Shown here: positions 11,690 through 24,900 of the stretch, piece by piece
How positions within the stretch are numbered: the first letter of the stretch is position 1
How the letters are laid out: every line of letters starts with the position of its first letter
Assembly (NCBI GenBank): GCA_951812925.1
Contig: OX638368.1
Location: 128,239,309-128,303,308, forward strand
DNA length: 64,000 bases
Source of the DNA: Calliopum simillimum
Taxonomy: Eukaryota > Arthropoda > Insecta > Diptera > Lauxaniidae
Reading direction: 5' to 3'
Notes under the pieces: generated by a model
Databases searched by the model: none
What the model was told of the DNA's origin: nothing
Seen by the model: only the letters and a program-made list of their open reading frames with translations
Made by a program: the position numbers and the translations under genes

Positions 11690-13860
11690 CAGATCAAATG
11701 AAGTTACCCAAGGGGAAAAGAAGTGATATATCGGGGTATTAAATTTGTATAGTAAGCAAATGTTGTCCAAACAGAATTTGACATTCGAATGCTCCTACAG
11801 CCTTACATATAATCATTGTGTAATCAGTTTCAATTCAATTAAACAAAAGTAAATACCCCGCAAACCAAACCTTACGACTTTTTCGGAATTCCGACTCAGT
11901 CGAAACAAAGTCGGAATTCGAAAGTTCGAAATTTCTTTACGCATTCGTAACTATTTCCTAACGTTGCGTCGTAATAATTTTTTAAAATTTTTCGTTCCGA
12001 CATTTCGTTACGATTTCTTAACTATTTCGTAAAGATTTGTCGTATCAATTTTTCTTTCGACTTGTCGAAACAAAGTCGAAACTCTTCCGACATTCCGTTA
12101 CAAAATCGTGTCAACCCTCTCATACAAAATTCGTAAAGATTTCGTTACGAATTCGGTACCGAAATCGGAAAAATTTAGCGAGTGATATGAAAAAATGAAG
12201 AATAAATAATTAAAAAAAAAATAAAAATTAAAGCAAAAAAAAAATAAAAAAAGTAAAAAAAATCACCCGGGCTGGGTTCGAACCCATGTTGTTCTTACTG
12301 CATTATTTTATTACCTTTAATTTGATGTCATGAACGTTAAGATGGCCCATTTAGTTAACTAGATTTATATGATTAAATAAGGTTATCTTTTTGCACCCAC
12401 CCTCTAAAAAACATGAAAGGGGAGATTTCTCGAAAACGAAAAAATTTTTTTTACACCTCTCACCGAGTCATTTTACAGAAGAATTTTATAGTGGGAGTCA
12501 CATCACATTTTGGCAGTTAACTAGTGTTATTGATGAAAGGGTTACCATACTATATCCAAATGTAGGTTATATTAATACGCATGACAAAAATTTGTCATAC
12601 CTTTTTTATTATGTTAAAAATCCTGCACGACTTTGAATTATACACTTTTAGAAAGGTATTTGTGTGTAAATGTGCACAGAGTAAAAACTATTTTAATAAA
12701 TATTTTATCATTAAACCATTAAATTCGCGGTCACATACAGAGAAAAGAGGATACAGCATAAAGAGAAAGACAAAAAGTTGACTGCCAAAGACTTCATGTT
12801 TTTTGTTCTCTTTTCATTTCAAATTTGTCATTGTACCAGGGATGATAAACAAGCTTTTCTATTTTGTACCAAATAGCAAAAACAGTACTAAAACTGTCCA
12901 AAAAGTACTAACATTATTTGTGTTCAAATTTTGACCATTGTGCGATTCTAGTATATATAAATACGAAACCGAATGTCAAAATATTATGAATACCCAATAA
13001 ATATTTAAAAGTGGGGTATTTGCTACAAAATAATCCACCAAATCAGAAGACATCAAGAAGCATTTCGTCAGATACCAGCTGGTGGGTGGTGCGTATATTA
13101 GTCAACGTGTGTGTGAGTATGCGAGAAACACATATGTATGTGAACGTCAAACAACAACAAAGACTGCAGCCAACTTTATGAATATAAATTTGACACTTGC
13201 GTCAAGCGTACGCATGCACACGCACACACATATTTGGCATACATGCAGCAAAAGTCATTGGGTCAATTTTACCACTTGGCCCGTTTCGTAAACACTTTTC
13301 GCCATTAACGCAGTCAATCGTCAAACATTTCATTCACTCAGTCATTCATTCACTCACTCACAATCAGTCGTTTTTTGCCGCACTGCGTAAGTGCGCGCTG
13401 TTAAAGTGCAGCTGTCAAGTGCAGCGTCAGTGAACTCACACACACATAAATGGAAACTTGAGCTGCACAACTGAAGTCCTTCTACTTTGTATTGAGCGCA
13501 GGTCCTTGGTATGGCTTTGATTTGTTAAGTTTTTTTACACATATTTTTTTTTTTTCGATATTTCATTTAAAATCGAAACTGAATTCGAGTGAATTGAAGG
13601 AAGAATTTTTTATGGAGGTTATTAAAGTACTTTTTTTATAGATAGATGATTTATACATTTGAAGCAATTAACCTTATTCACTTTAAATGATACTTAAACA
13701 CCTTGAAGAACCAAGCTCTTTAATTTAAATCAAATATACACTGAAAAAAACGAAAAAGCTTTTCAACTTTGCTTACATGTAAGCAGTCAAATTTGTATTG
13801 CAAAAGTGGGCATGGCATTTATTTGGGTACACACACTTTTTGATCAGAATATGGTTTTCA
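11690..13860. other. Repeat-rich AT DNA with tRNA-like fragment, no gene seen
   Basis: 11705-11860 matches part of the 22105-22895 element (TTGTCCAAACAGAATTTGAC). 11880-12180 is full of related TTCGTAA/TTACGA and GTCGGAA motifs. At 12262-12295 the - strand reads a B-box TGGGTTCGAACCCAG followed by a T-run. 12305-13860 has only short frames. Confidence 0.55.
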
Positions 13861-13960
13861 TTTACGGCACCTACACGGAGTAAAAAAAATTGTTCGTACT
13901 AGTTTATTTCTAGTAAAATTTACTAGAATTTCATGGCAATATAAAATAAATTTTACCTTA

Positions 13961-14102
13961 CTGCCATACCTAAATTGGAGCGTTAGTCGAGCGTCAGCGT
14001 AATTTAACCGTCTCTGTTTCGGTTTGCTCCATATAAATTGTATGGACATGAAAAAGGCAGAGATGGTTGAATACGCCTGATGCTCCAATTAAGGTATAGC
14101 AG
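13961..14102. mobile_element. Harbinger-like MITE (copy 2, 142 bp)
   Basis: CTGCCATACC...GGTATAGCAG ends with TTA at 13958-13960 and 14103-14105. The related copy at 62974 lacks it, giving an empty-site comparison. Confidence 0.85.
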
Positions 14103-14422
14103 TTACTGTTTAAGTAAATTTAGAATTTTCGAATACCCTTACAGTATAGTAATTTTTAAGAAAAAATTCAAGTCGTATTTACCTTACTGTAAAGTCTAAA
14201 AAAAAAAAAGAGCTCTATGAGACCGTCCGTGTGATGGATAAAAAAGTTTTTACTTACAATTACAAATTTTTTAGACCTCTACACCACTAACCCATAAGTT
14301 AAAGAGGCATACAATTTGTATATTAAGCAAAAATCTGTCCAAACATAAATATTTTTCAATTAATAAAAGCAAATTGTGATAATCAATAAATTTTTTACTA
14401 GAATAATAAAGTAAAAATGGTA

Positions 14423-15302
14423 GGGGAAAGTGGGGTATCGTGGGCCATGGGGAATCGTGAGCCACCGCCACCTTTTGGCAGTATGTCGAGATAAATAGTT
14501 AAATGCAACTGTAATCGTTTTCTCTTAGCCTCAACTTATTTTTACATTGGTTGTTGACAAACGTACGCGTTTTATTTGCTTTGTACAATACTCGCCCAAA
14601 AAAAAGTATCTGCAAAACTTTTTTTGCGTGTTTGATTTCCATCATTCTTGGACGAATTGCTACGACAAAACACAGGTAAATATGTTTTTTATTATCGTTA
14701 GACCTTTGCCTTTCAACATACAAAAGTAATTTCGCATGACACTGCAACAAGTCAATTACACGCCGTTGTTTTGCAAAAAGTAGCTTGTGGGGAATCGTGA
14801 GCCACTTCGTGGGCCACCCGTGTTTTGACAGTTTTCGTATCAATACACATTTGTATGTTGTGTTTATGATGTTTTGTGCAAAATGGAGGCTGTGAATCAA
14901 TAAATAAAACAATAAATACATATTTTGTATCAATTTTCCTATTTCTTTGTTAACGTATCTGATTGTTCGTGCATAACCCTTCTTCTTCATTTTGTCGATT
15001 AAAATAACTTTACTTGTCATTTCAACTAATTCAATAAAGTTTTGCATCATAATTGTTTGATTTTTACTTAATTACGGCGGTGGCCCACGATTCCCCACCA
15101 TTTTTGAAAATCGAAAAAACACTAATTTTTTTCAAACCACGAAAAGTCGGAAAAAACAAAAGAATTGTTAGAAAGTGTAATAGTCAAAAGTTACCTAACT
15201 TCATGTAGAATAACATACCATATTACAATTTGCAAAATTTTTTTATTTTTTTGAAGATATTTAACAAAATAAAAACGTGGCCCACGATTCCCCATCTTCC
15301 CC
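14423..15302. mobile_element. TIR element with GGGGAA ends and GTGGGCCAC repeats (880 bp)
   Basis: Ends are GGGGAAAGTGGGGTATCGTG and the inverse of GGGGAAGATGGGGAATCGTG; TA flanks both sides (14421-14422, 15303-15304). The motif GGGGAATCGTGAGCCAC recurs at 14450, 14790 and inverted near 15080. TA duplication fits Tc1/mariner-pogo. A 183-codon frame inside has no recognisable domain. Confidence 0.85.
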
Positions 15303-15619
15303 TAATATATAAATATATCATATTAAACTAGGGGTAAAAAGAAAATTATTTTCTCCAAGTGTTTTATCACATTCTCACATACACACACACACACACCATC
15401 ATAAATTCTTTGCTCACCACAAACAGTTTAAAAATTTAAATTTGAAGTTTGATCGATACTCGTTTATTGAGAGGCTCCTCTGGCAGCCACTTTTTCCATT
15501 TGTTCGTCTCCTCCCCGAATATCCTTAGCATACTAATTCTTCTCCCTAAATGGGCATTTTCTAAGCACCACAAAACCATTAACACATACATACATGCATA
15601 TATTTTAACAGCACTTTAG

Positions 15620-15790
15620 CATTTGGCATTAGGGTTCGGTCACTGTGCAATTCCGCACAGAGTAAAATGAAAGACGCGTCTCATTTGTTTAACTTCTGGC
15701 AAAGTGAAAAGTAGTGCCAATGTGTGCTTTTCTGTCCTAGAAATCCAACTTAATTACGGATAACTGCTTTTTTTGTTGGGAATTCTCAAA
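15620..15790 (+). promoter_or_regulatory. Putative promoter/5' UTR region of the dynein gene
   Basis: This is the unique-looking stretch between the upstream transposon nest and the start codon. The initiator ATG at 15791 is preceded by CAAA, the favoured fly start context, and is the first ATG in its frame. I see no convincing TATA box, and no initiator motif strong enough to fix a transcription start. The 5' end could also be in a further upstream non-coding exon. Confidence 0.35.
15667..15714 (+). other. Possible 15-codon upstream ORF
   Basis: An ATG in good context (AAAATGA) opens a 15-codon frame that ends at TAG 15712-15714, 76 bp before the dynein start codon. It would be a translational uORF only if transcription starts upstream of 15667, which the sequence does not show. 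Confidence 0.3.
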
Positions 15791-15958
15791 ATGTGTGATA
15801 CTTTTGGCTTAGATATCGCAGATGAAGTGCCCACAACTTCAAGGCAAATGCGTGATACAAGTGATGGACGCCTTGAACGCATTGCTTCGTATACGTTAAC
15901 GACGTTACGTTTAAAACAGGACAAATGGCAGAAAATGATGGCGACAGACGCATTTCGA
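15791..15958 (+). CDS. Dynein heavy chain exon 1 (residues 1-56)
   Basis: It encodes the extreme N-terminus. The segment [17 protein letters not shown] followed by KQDKWQKMM matches the conserved opening of beta heavy chains (R-L-x-x-I/L-x-x-Y, then L-K-x-D-K/R-W). Start at the ATG with CAAA context; a longer frame upstream lacks an ATG. The donor is CGA|GTAAGT, phase 0, as exon 2 requires. The splice gives ...[15 protein letters not shown]..., which aligns with the family without a gap. Confidence 0.88.
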
Positions 15959-18900
15959 GTAAGTAAAAAACAAAAACTTTTAATTTTCAACATGGCATAT
16001 GCAGCCATACCATGTCTAATGCAACAAGATTTGCATTGACCATCTCGGAAATTGCTGAAATTTAGTATGAGGTATCGGTAAAGGCCAAAACCAATAAAAA
16101 GCCAAAAAAAAAAAAAAATTTATTCTTCTTTTTAAGAAGGTCGAAAAAGTTTTTATTAAAATAATTTAGTGGTACATTATATTAAAAGTACTTGAGATAA
16201 CACTCTTTGCCAAGTATCTACCAAAAACTTATCTTGTACATATTGCCTGATTTAATACCTTACTGAAATTAGGGATAATTTTCTAAAGCAGTATTTGTCA
16301 TTATTTACCGATTTTGTCGCTTTTCCACGCCCCAAAATCCATGGAATATCAGTGTCCACTTCACGCCGGACAGCTCTGCTTCGAGATCTAATGCCCCCAA
16401 AGGCACTTTTTCTAGAGCATGCCAGACTGGCATCTGGATGAAAGATGAGGACTATTTTAGAAATCTGTAATTTTTGGAAAACACATCCGGTTGTAAGCAA
16501 TTTCACATTCAAAGATCCAAAGCCAATAGTCACACTCGAAAGAGTTCACTGAGCTATTGACTCTTGTGATACCAATATCATTTTTATTTTTCAAACTTCG
16601 TTGTAAGCTAAGACTTACTCTACCAGTTTAAATAGTTCCATTCGCTTTGGATCTGGTTGCATAAAGGACGTTTTAGTAAGTAAAATGGAAATTCTCGAGA
16701 CAAAAAAAACTCACTTGGCCAGTTTTTATATGCCCAAAAAAGGCTCTGGATGGATTTAAATGAAACATTGCACACAGATAGTTTCAACCGACGCAAGTAA
16801 CTCGTTTCCCTTACGATGAACTATCGATTTTTACATGGGCTTGTCATTGGAGCAAGTCAATTGTCCTGCTCTGCATTCGTTGTAACTAGTTACAAACTAA
16901 TCTTTTGTGTCAATTGTCCTACGACACATTTCTTGTACCTAGTTACAGATTAACCCTTGCAAATTAGTTTGTGTCAAATGTCTTGTGAGACATTCGCTTC
17001 GAGTAGTTTCAAACTAGTTTGCTGGCAGTAAGATTGTGTCAATTGACACGCGATTCATTTGCTTGGATAAGTTTCATACCAATTCTTGAAAATTGGTTTC
17101 TGTCAATAGTCGAGCTAAATTTCCTTTGGACTAGTTCCGGACTAAACATAAGGTGCAGTTGGTCAAGTATACTTTTTCTTAATGATTTAGCTATTTTAAA
17201 CAAAACTGTGTTTTTAGTTTAGTGCTTGTAAGTGCGAAAAACGGGTTTTTCAAAAATGTTTGAAGTTATTTCACTTCAACAGAAGAACCTCTAGCTCATT
17301 TTCGTTTATACCATCAGAAAGAAGTTTTAAGTTTTTCTTTAAAATTTACCATTTTAAAGTTATTAATAGGATGCTTTTTCTAGATATCAGCTATCGATTT
17401 AGTCTGTACTAAGGACAGAGCAATATTTGTATGAAAGCCAATGTCTCGAATAAGAAGCGTGCTACTGAAAACTACATTTACTTCTTTCATGCTGGTAAAA
17501 GCAAAAATGAGTTAAAGAGTTTCCGATTGCTGTGAGACATTTTCAAATACTTACGTTAAAAAACACAGTTTTTCGCACTTTAACACAAAGATATTCAAAA
17601 TCCTAATAGAAAAGCAAATTAAGAAGACGTGTGTTCCAGTTTTATTCTGTTTATTTACTTACAAAAATAAAACTTTTACAGTCCAAAGTAAATGATGTGA
17701 GCCTAGAAAAATGAGGAACATCTTTAAGGAGAGAAACATAACGTTCAAATCAAATAAAGGCTTAGAATCTTTCCTTTAAAAGTTGAATAAAAACCTCCAA
17801 GTTAATTTTTCAATCTTTTGATTAATAAAAACATAAAGCAACAAATTCAGAGGTGACATGTCATTATTTTTATGATAAACAAAGTATTTGGTGCAGGCCG
17901 CATCCTTTCGGAGTACTTACGAGTGACTCTCTCTGCATTCGCTTGGAATAGTTGCGAATGTCACCTGCTGCATTCGCTTGAAGTAGTTGCGAGTCAGTTA
18001 CTTGAACTAGTTTAGGATGACTTTGGAATTAAAACATAGCAATTAGTTCCCTCCACAAATTCGCTTGGAGTAGTTGCAGGTGCATCCATTGAAGTTAGTT
18101 GAATAATAGGATTAGTTTGAAACTAGTTTGGAACCAGAACATTCATATAGACTAACTCGCACCTTCCTACAGGGATGTTTGAAGAATTGTCAACGTGACG
18201 TGGATGGGACAAAAAAACAATGTAGGGAAAATATAAAAAAAGTCTGTTATTGTACATTTTATTGAGATTGAATGTGTAATGCAACAAAAATAATTTTAAG
18301 TGCTGGAATTTAAAAACTGCAAAAATATGCATTACTAAGCATGCTCCCGTAAAATATGCTAAACACCGGAAAAATTTCCATTTTATGCAAAATAAGCTTG
18401 TTCAAGCAAAAGCTTAGATTTGAGAGCCCTAGTGATTACCAAAAAATCATTAAAAAAGTCCGCGGGATAATTCTCACTGATCAACGAATAAAAGTTCACG
18501 ATGCAGGCCCGGCGTTAGGAAATAACGCCCAAGGAAATAACGCCCAAAAAATAAACGAAATAACGCCCAAATTATTTTCATATAAATTTGGGCGATAATC
18601 GTTTTGGAAATAACGCCCAACAATTTGGGCTTTATTTCGTTTTTTTTGGGCGTTATTTCCTTTTTTTTTTAAAAAAACGAAATAACGCCCAAAAAAAAAA
18701 CGAAATAACGCCCAAAAAATAAAATGACGTAATAACGCCCAAAATAAAAAACGAAATAACGCCCAAAATATATGAAATAACGCCCAAAATCAAAAACGAA
18801 ATAACGCCCAAATTATTTTCATATAAATTTGGGCGATAATCATTTTGGAAATAACGCCCAAAATTTATTTGTATGAAAATAATTTGGGCGTTATTTCGTT

Positions 18901-21900
18901 TTTCGTTTTTGGGCGTTATTTCATTTTTTAAAAATAAAACGAAATAACGCCCAAAAAAACGAAATAAAGCCCAAATTTTTGGGCGTTATTTCCAAAATGA
19001 TTATCGCCCAAATTTATATGAAAATAATTTGGGCGTTATTTCGTTTTTGTTTTTGGTCGTTATTTCATATTTTTTGGGCGTTATTACGTCAATTTATTTT
19101 TGGGCGTTATTTCGTTTTTTTTTTTTTTGGGCGTTATTTCCTTGGGCGTTATTTCCTAACGCCTGCAGGCCCCATGGGTATATAAACGGGGACAATTATT
19201 AATTAAAACATTGACTACAATACAATCAAGCGAATGCGACTTTCAACTCCGGAACTGTAGTTGAAGATATTGAGACGAAGTGTGGGTCGAGTTGTCTATG
19301 GGTTCTCGATACATTATTTTGCAGCGGAAAAAATGTATGAAATGAAAAGTTAATCAGTGAGAGACAGGCGTATTTTGTAGAGCTCGAGAGTTCCCATTTT
19401 TTGGATGGGTTAAAAAATTAAGTTTTCACTCCTTTCTTAACTACACCCTTGTCTTCACGTTTCACATTGGTTTGCATAAATATTCAACCAAATCCAACAA
19501 CAAAAATTTATTTGGAGGTTTTTGGGGTCACTGATTAAGAATCTGATATTAAATTTTTAACAAAATGGCGGTTTCGAAATGGCAAAAACAACACTTGCAC
19601 AATTTGTATATCTTATTTAAAAATTTATTTTAAAACTTTAACTTCGGCAGAGTTGTTTGCAATGGTAAATTGGTCTACATAAAAATGAGCCTTAGATTCC
19701 TTTATCATGCAGTGAAAGCTGTATAATAATGTACAAATTTAATGATTTCGAGCGAACAACACATATTGACACATGGCAAACAATATGAGTTAAATTTTCC
19801 TCTGGGAGCCTCAGAAAAGTTCGTATCAAACAAAAAAGGCTAAAAAAGGCATCTCAATTTTTTTATATGTGTTAGAAAAGGTTTTAATCTGCTTAAACCA
19901 AAAAAGTCTTGGCGGTATGATGCGGTATAAATTAGTTCTCGGGTTTTTTCATAACCACTGCTAACTGATTTTTTGAAATAATTTGATTTTAAGTATTTCA
20001 CAATTATCAAAAAAGTATAACTTTTTGCATGTTTTGAGCTTAAATGTTCAATAGTGCTCTCTTTAACGAAGATATTTTCTTTTCAAACATTCAAATCGGT
20101 TCAGTTTTACAGGAACCACCCAATTTTTACTGTGAACGCTTAATTTTTACTTTCAACTCACAGAATTTTGCGTCTGAGAAGCGTACTTTTGGAGAGATCC
20201 CAAGAGTGTTGTAGAAATACCTGGATCTATCTTATCGATTTTTTGAGGTCTTTGAATATCAGTTAGACAATACAGCCCACAAAAAGTTAATTTAAAACAA
20301 CTTTTTTTTCGATTTTTGGCCAGTTTTTAAGGATTTTGAACCAGTGTGTGCGTTTTCGAAAAGTTTGCGTCCAGAAAAGTTTTTCATTCACCAGCAAACT
20401 AAACAACAAAATAAAACTATTTTTTTTTGCTGGTGCACAGTATTTTTTTTTCACAACTGCACTTGACTACTTAACTCCAAAAAGCCCTTAAGACCCAGTC
20501 AAAGATTTCTTTTTCTTTTTTTTTTTTTTTGTGGTGCACAATTCCTTTGGTTTTTTATTTGCTTTTCAATTAAGAAGCTTTCGCTCAAATTATAAACTCC
20601 AATTTCAAACTTAATTTACTGCTTTTAACCCATGGCACTCTAATGTACACAAACTAACACACGAACATAAACAACCACATTCTTTTAAAATACCCAGTTG
20701 GACTGAACTCCGGGCTAGCGGTAATGATAACACAGGACCACAAAAAAAAAAAGTCCTGTAGTAGAAAGTTGAGGTACCATACGGTATGGTTTTCAATGTG
20801 CTAAAAACGAATCCGAGGTCAGAATTTAGCCATCACCCTCAGATTTTGAGATATCCCTGCTTAAAGTTGCAGAAGCACTGTTTTCAGGCTTATGGTGTAG
20901 TTCCAGGAAATGTGGTAGTTCCATTTTTTCAATGACATCGAATAGCCACAATCTTCCTTATAAAACTCTGCCTTCAAACTTTTCCGATTGGACTCTTACT
21001 TTCAGAGCTATCTTACTTTGAAGTAAAGGGTTATCATTTTTATGTGTTAAATGGATTTTACGCTACAAATATATTGTACTGCCTTGTATGGGGGTTGAGA
21101 TACGTTTACTTCAAACGGTGATATCTCGGGAAGTAAAAGTCCAATCAAAAAAATTAGAATGTATAGTTCTATAAGGAAGATTATGGCTTTTCGATTCCAT
21201 TGAAAATATGGAACTACATCGTTTCCTGGAACTGCACCATAAGCCTGAAAACAGTGCTTCCTGCAACTTTAAGCAAGGATATCTCAAAATCTGAGGGTGA
21301 TGGCTAAATTCTGACCTCGGATTCGTTTTAAGCACATTGAAAACCATACCGTATGGTACCTCAACTTTCTACTGCAGGATTTTTTTTTGTGGTCCTGTGT
21401 AATACATTTGACTAGCTAAGCAGGAATTGTTGCATTGACAACTTCTTCTAATTTTTTTTAACAAAGTGACAAAACAACATGGTTGTCACTCTTTTTTAAA
21501 AATCGATTAATAATAGCTGTGTTTCTGAGAAACGTATGGAAAAGCAATAGCAAATGTGCTTAAATTAACACAGATAAATAAGTGTGCTTCCCAGTGTGCC
21601 AGACGGTTCATATCCCCTCTTTTTACCCGTTACGGATCCGTTACTGATCCGTTTGCGGAAGAAATTCCAAAAAAAAAATGATTGGTTTTTTTTTGGGAAT
21701 CTCTCCTGCCAGCCAACGGATCAGGAACGGATAAAATAGCGAAGATTTGAACCGTCTGGCACACTGGGTTAGGACAATTACAGATAAATTGTCGTCAAAA
21801 ATACAGCTAAAGAATAATCGTATGTGTCAGAATACAGCGAGAGTACGTGAAACCATTTGTATAATATTATTGTTTTTCAACCAACTTTGCAGAGTATAGG

Positions 21901-24900
21901 TCTTGCCCGAATGCCTCATGTCATAATGCTTACAACCTGGCTTACCAAGTAAGGTGGAAGGTAAGCATGTTTAAATGAAATAAATTAATAATTCACACTG
22001 CCCACCAGCTCCCATTCCTCGTAACTTACAAAATGATCACAATCCGAATTTGCTATAAAAGCAAGGTAGGCAGTTAACAGTAGTGCCATTTAGAACAGGT
22101 TCCTCTAAGTTCCCAAAGGGAAAAGAATTGCTTCAAAAACCCTTCCGAAGTGTTTCTTTTCCACCAATAAGCGCTTCTGCTCCGTAGGAACTATTCTTTC
22201 TTTTTAACCTTGCATGGTATAGGATGTAAGCGCACTTAAGCTTACCGCAGCCTTACTACAAAAGGCCTTTTGAAGCGGTTATTTGTAATGCTGCGGTAAG
22301 CGTTTTTTCAATAAAATTTTAAAAAAATTAAAAACTGGCAGCACCAGGATTTAAATCCACGACCGTCCCGTGTGATAGATAGAAACAGATTATTTTTACT
22401 TACATTTACCAACTCATTAGACCACTACACCAATGCACGATGACATGAAGAGGTATTAAATTTGTATGTTAAGCAGATGTTGTCCAAACAGAATTTGACA
22501 TGCGAATGCACCTACAGCCTTACATAGAATCATTTAATTCACTTTAACAAAAGTAAATAAATAAGAGAAAGGAAAATAGAGAAGTGAAATAAAAAAAAAG
22601 TTGAATAAAAAAAATTACATGGAATCATTGTGTAATCAATTTCAATTCTATTAAACAAAAGTGAATTAATAAGAGAAAGGAAAATAGAAAAGTGAAATAA
22701 AAGATGCTAAATAAAAAATATTTTAATAAAGCAAAAAAAAAATAAGTAAAAAAAAAAATCACCCGGTCTAGGTTCGAACCCGTGTTGTTCTTACTGCAGC
22801 CTTATAAAAAATCATTGTGATTGTTCTTCTAAATGTCTATGGGAACAAGCACTTTTGAAGTGCTTGGATCAGAAGCGCTAGGAATTTTTCCTCTTGGGTA
22901 GCAACCGGGTACACACATACATACAAACGTACGACTGCAAAATACAACATCATTATTTACAAGTAAATTAAAAGTTTTTGTTCTTCATTTAAGCCAACAA
23001 AAGCTGAGCTGAATGCTCGATAATAAATAATAATAAATGTTTTTCGGAACTGTGTTCAACAATTTCGCTGTACAACTTCGCCGAACACAATTGCCACGCC
23101 CCCTGCCCCCACCATACAAAACGCACACACACAAATACAAATATGTACATGAAACAACCCACTAACATAAAGACATAAGTACAGAATGCTTTAAACGGGG
23201 TGAAGTCAGAACGAACTATCGAATAAAGTACAAGAAATTAAAGCCAAAAGAGAGAAGTGGAAATATCAAAAATAAAAGAAACGGAATAATTGCAAAGAGC
23301 AATAAAGTTTTAATCTCATGAACACAAGTTTCGACAAATGCAACCAACTCAACGCAAAGTGCGAGTTGTGAGAAAGCGCAGTGAAAAAGGAGGAATTTAG
23401 ACGAAATATGAAGGAGTTTTTCTTGTTTTTTACTTATTTGGGTGCTGATCGAATGCAAGTGAAGGGAGGGAGTGGAGTGGCTAAAACAAAACTGAAGATG
23501 TTTGAAACTTTGTTAGGTTTTAAGTTAACAAAAGCATTGGGAAAACAGTAGTAGATAGAGCGCATGAATTTGTAGTAATTTTGATTAAAATTCTTTGTGT
23601 TGACTTCGAAGTAGAGTTGCTTGTTTTAGCTGTCCGAAAGTATTTAAATAAAAACATCAAAAATGGTAAATAAAATTATACTTGAAAATGAATTAAGTTT
23701 TCTTTGGTAAAAAATTATAAAATTAATAATAAATAGTTTTTTTTTTCAAAAAAATTAAATTTTTTTGTTCTTGAATTTCACAAAATCAATAAATAAAAGG
23801 AATACCAGCACATGCCTGGAAATTAACAATTTTTTCCATTCTCAAATTACACGGAGAAAAAAATAGTTTATATTACTTTATTTGTAGACAATTTTACTAG
23901 AATTTCAAGTCGATATAGTGACAACTCCCCACTTAAATAAATTGAACCTTACTCTTTTAGTGAACACAATACCTATACTAATTTAGGCGTTATTTACCTT
24001 ACCGTAAAGTTCAAAAAAAAAACGCACTGACCGCACTAGCATTTGAACCCGGGGTCCGTCCGTGTGATGGATAGAAAAATATTAGTTTTACTTACAATCA
24101 CAAACTTGTTAGACCTCTACACCACTAACCTATATGATGAAAGGGTATAAAATTTGTATTTAAGCAAATGTCTGTCCAAACATAAATATTTTTAATAGAA
24201 TTGCGCATAGGAAAATTTAGGCAATTTACAGTGTATATTACTTTTTTATTTCATTATATTTAATTTATAACACTGTAAAACAATTTTAAGTTTTTTCCAA
24301 AATAACAAAATTCTGACAATGGAATTTGGTAAAAGGTACCAACAAAAATATGCGTGTTACGGCGTTCCGGATAAAATGTTCCCCATTTTAACGCATTCTT
24401 GTGTTAAATCGACGTATTCAACTATACAAACCTTACATCTGAGGTGTATTTTTGTAGAAAACTTTAACCTTCTATTCTCCCCCTCATATGAGTCACTTTT
24501 ACCCTTTTTTAAAAAGGTACAAAAACTACACCTAAAACAGGGAATATGGAGACAATGTGTACCACAGAAATATATGCTATAAAAATTTCACCACTAGTCA
24601 CTGATCACTAAAAAGTCAAAATTTCATTGCGACAGCCAAAAAATCGTCAAAACCCATAACCCCTCTCATATTGGATTTTTATTTACATTTTTTACGCACT
24701 ATTCTTAAGATTTAAGCTTTTGTGAAATTTTTTGTAAAATGTTTTTGTGGAACATTTTAACCCATTATAGCCCAGTGTTTATATACATATATAACCCAGT
24801 GTTTAGAAAATGGATCAACCGTATTAGTAGGTATACGTAATGTTTCCCTTCTAGCCCTAGTGTTATCGTCTTTTCCATATCTTCGTCCAGTTCGAGTCAC

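Larger units (their letters stand above)
13868..15363. mobile_element. tRNA-like repeat family copy with two nested insertions
   Basis: Starts ACACGGAGTAAAAAAAATT and may end AATTATTTTCTCCAAGTGT, an imperfect inverse. It is interrupted by a TTA-flanked MITE (13961-14102) and a TA-flanked element (14423-15302). The - strand carries the A-box-like GGTGTAGAGGTC also seen in the copies at 23852, 30960 and 62974. Confidence 0.6.

Noticed and set aside
14499..15050. 183-codon frame on the - strand
   Set aside because: Lies inside a TA-flanked non-autonomous element, lacks any recognisable motif, and its composition matches AT-rich noise.
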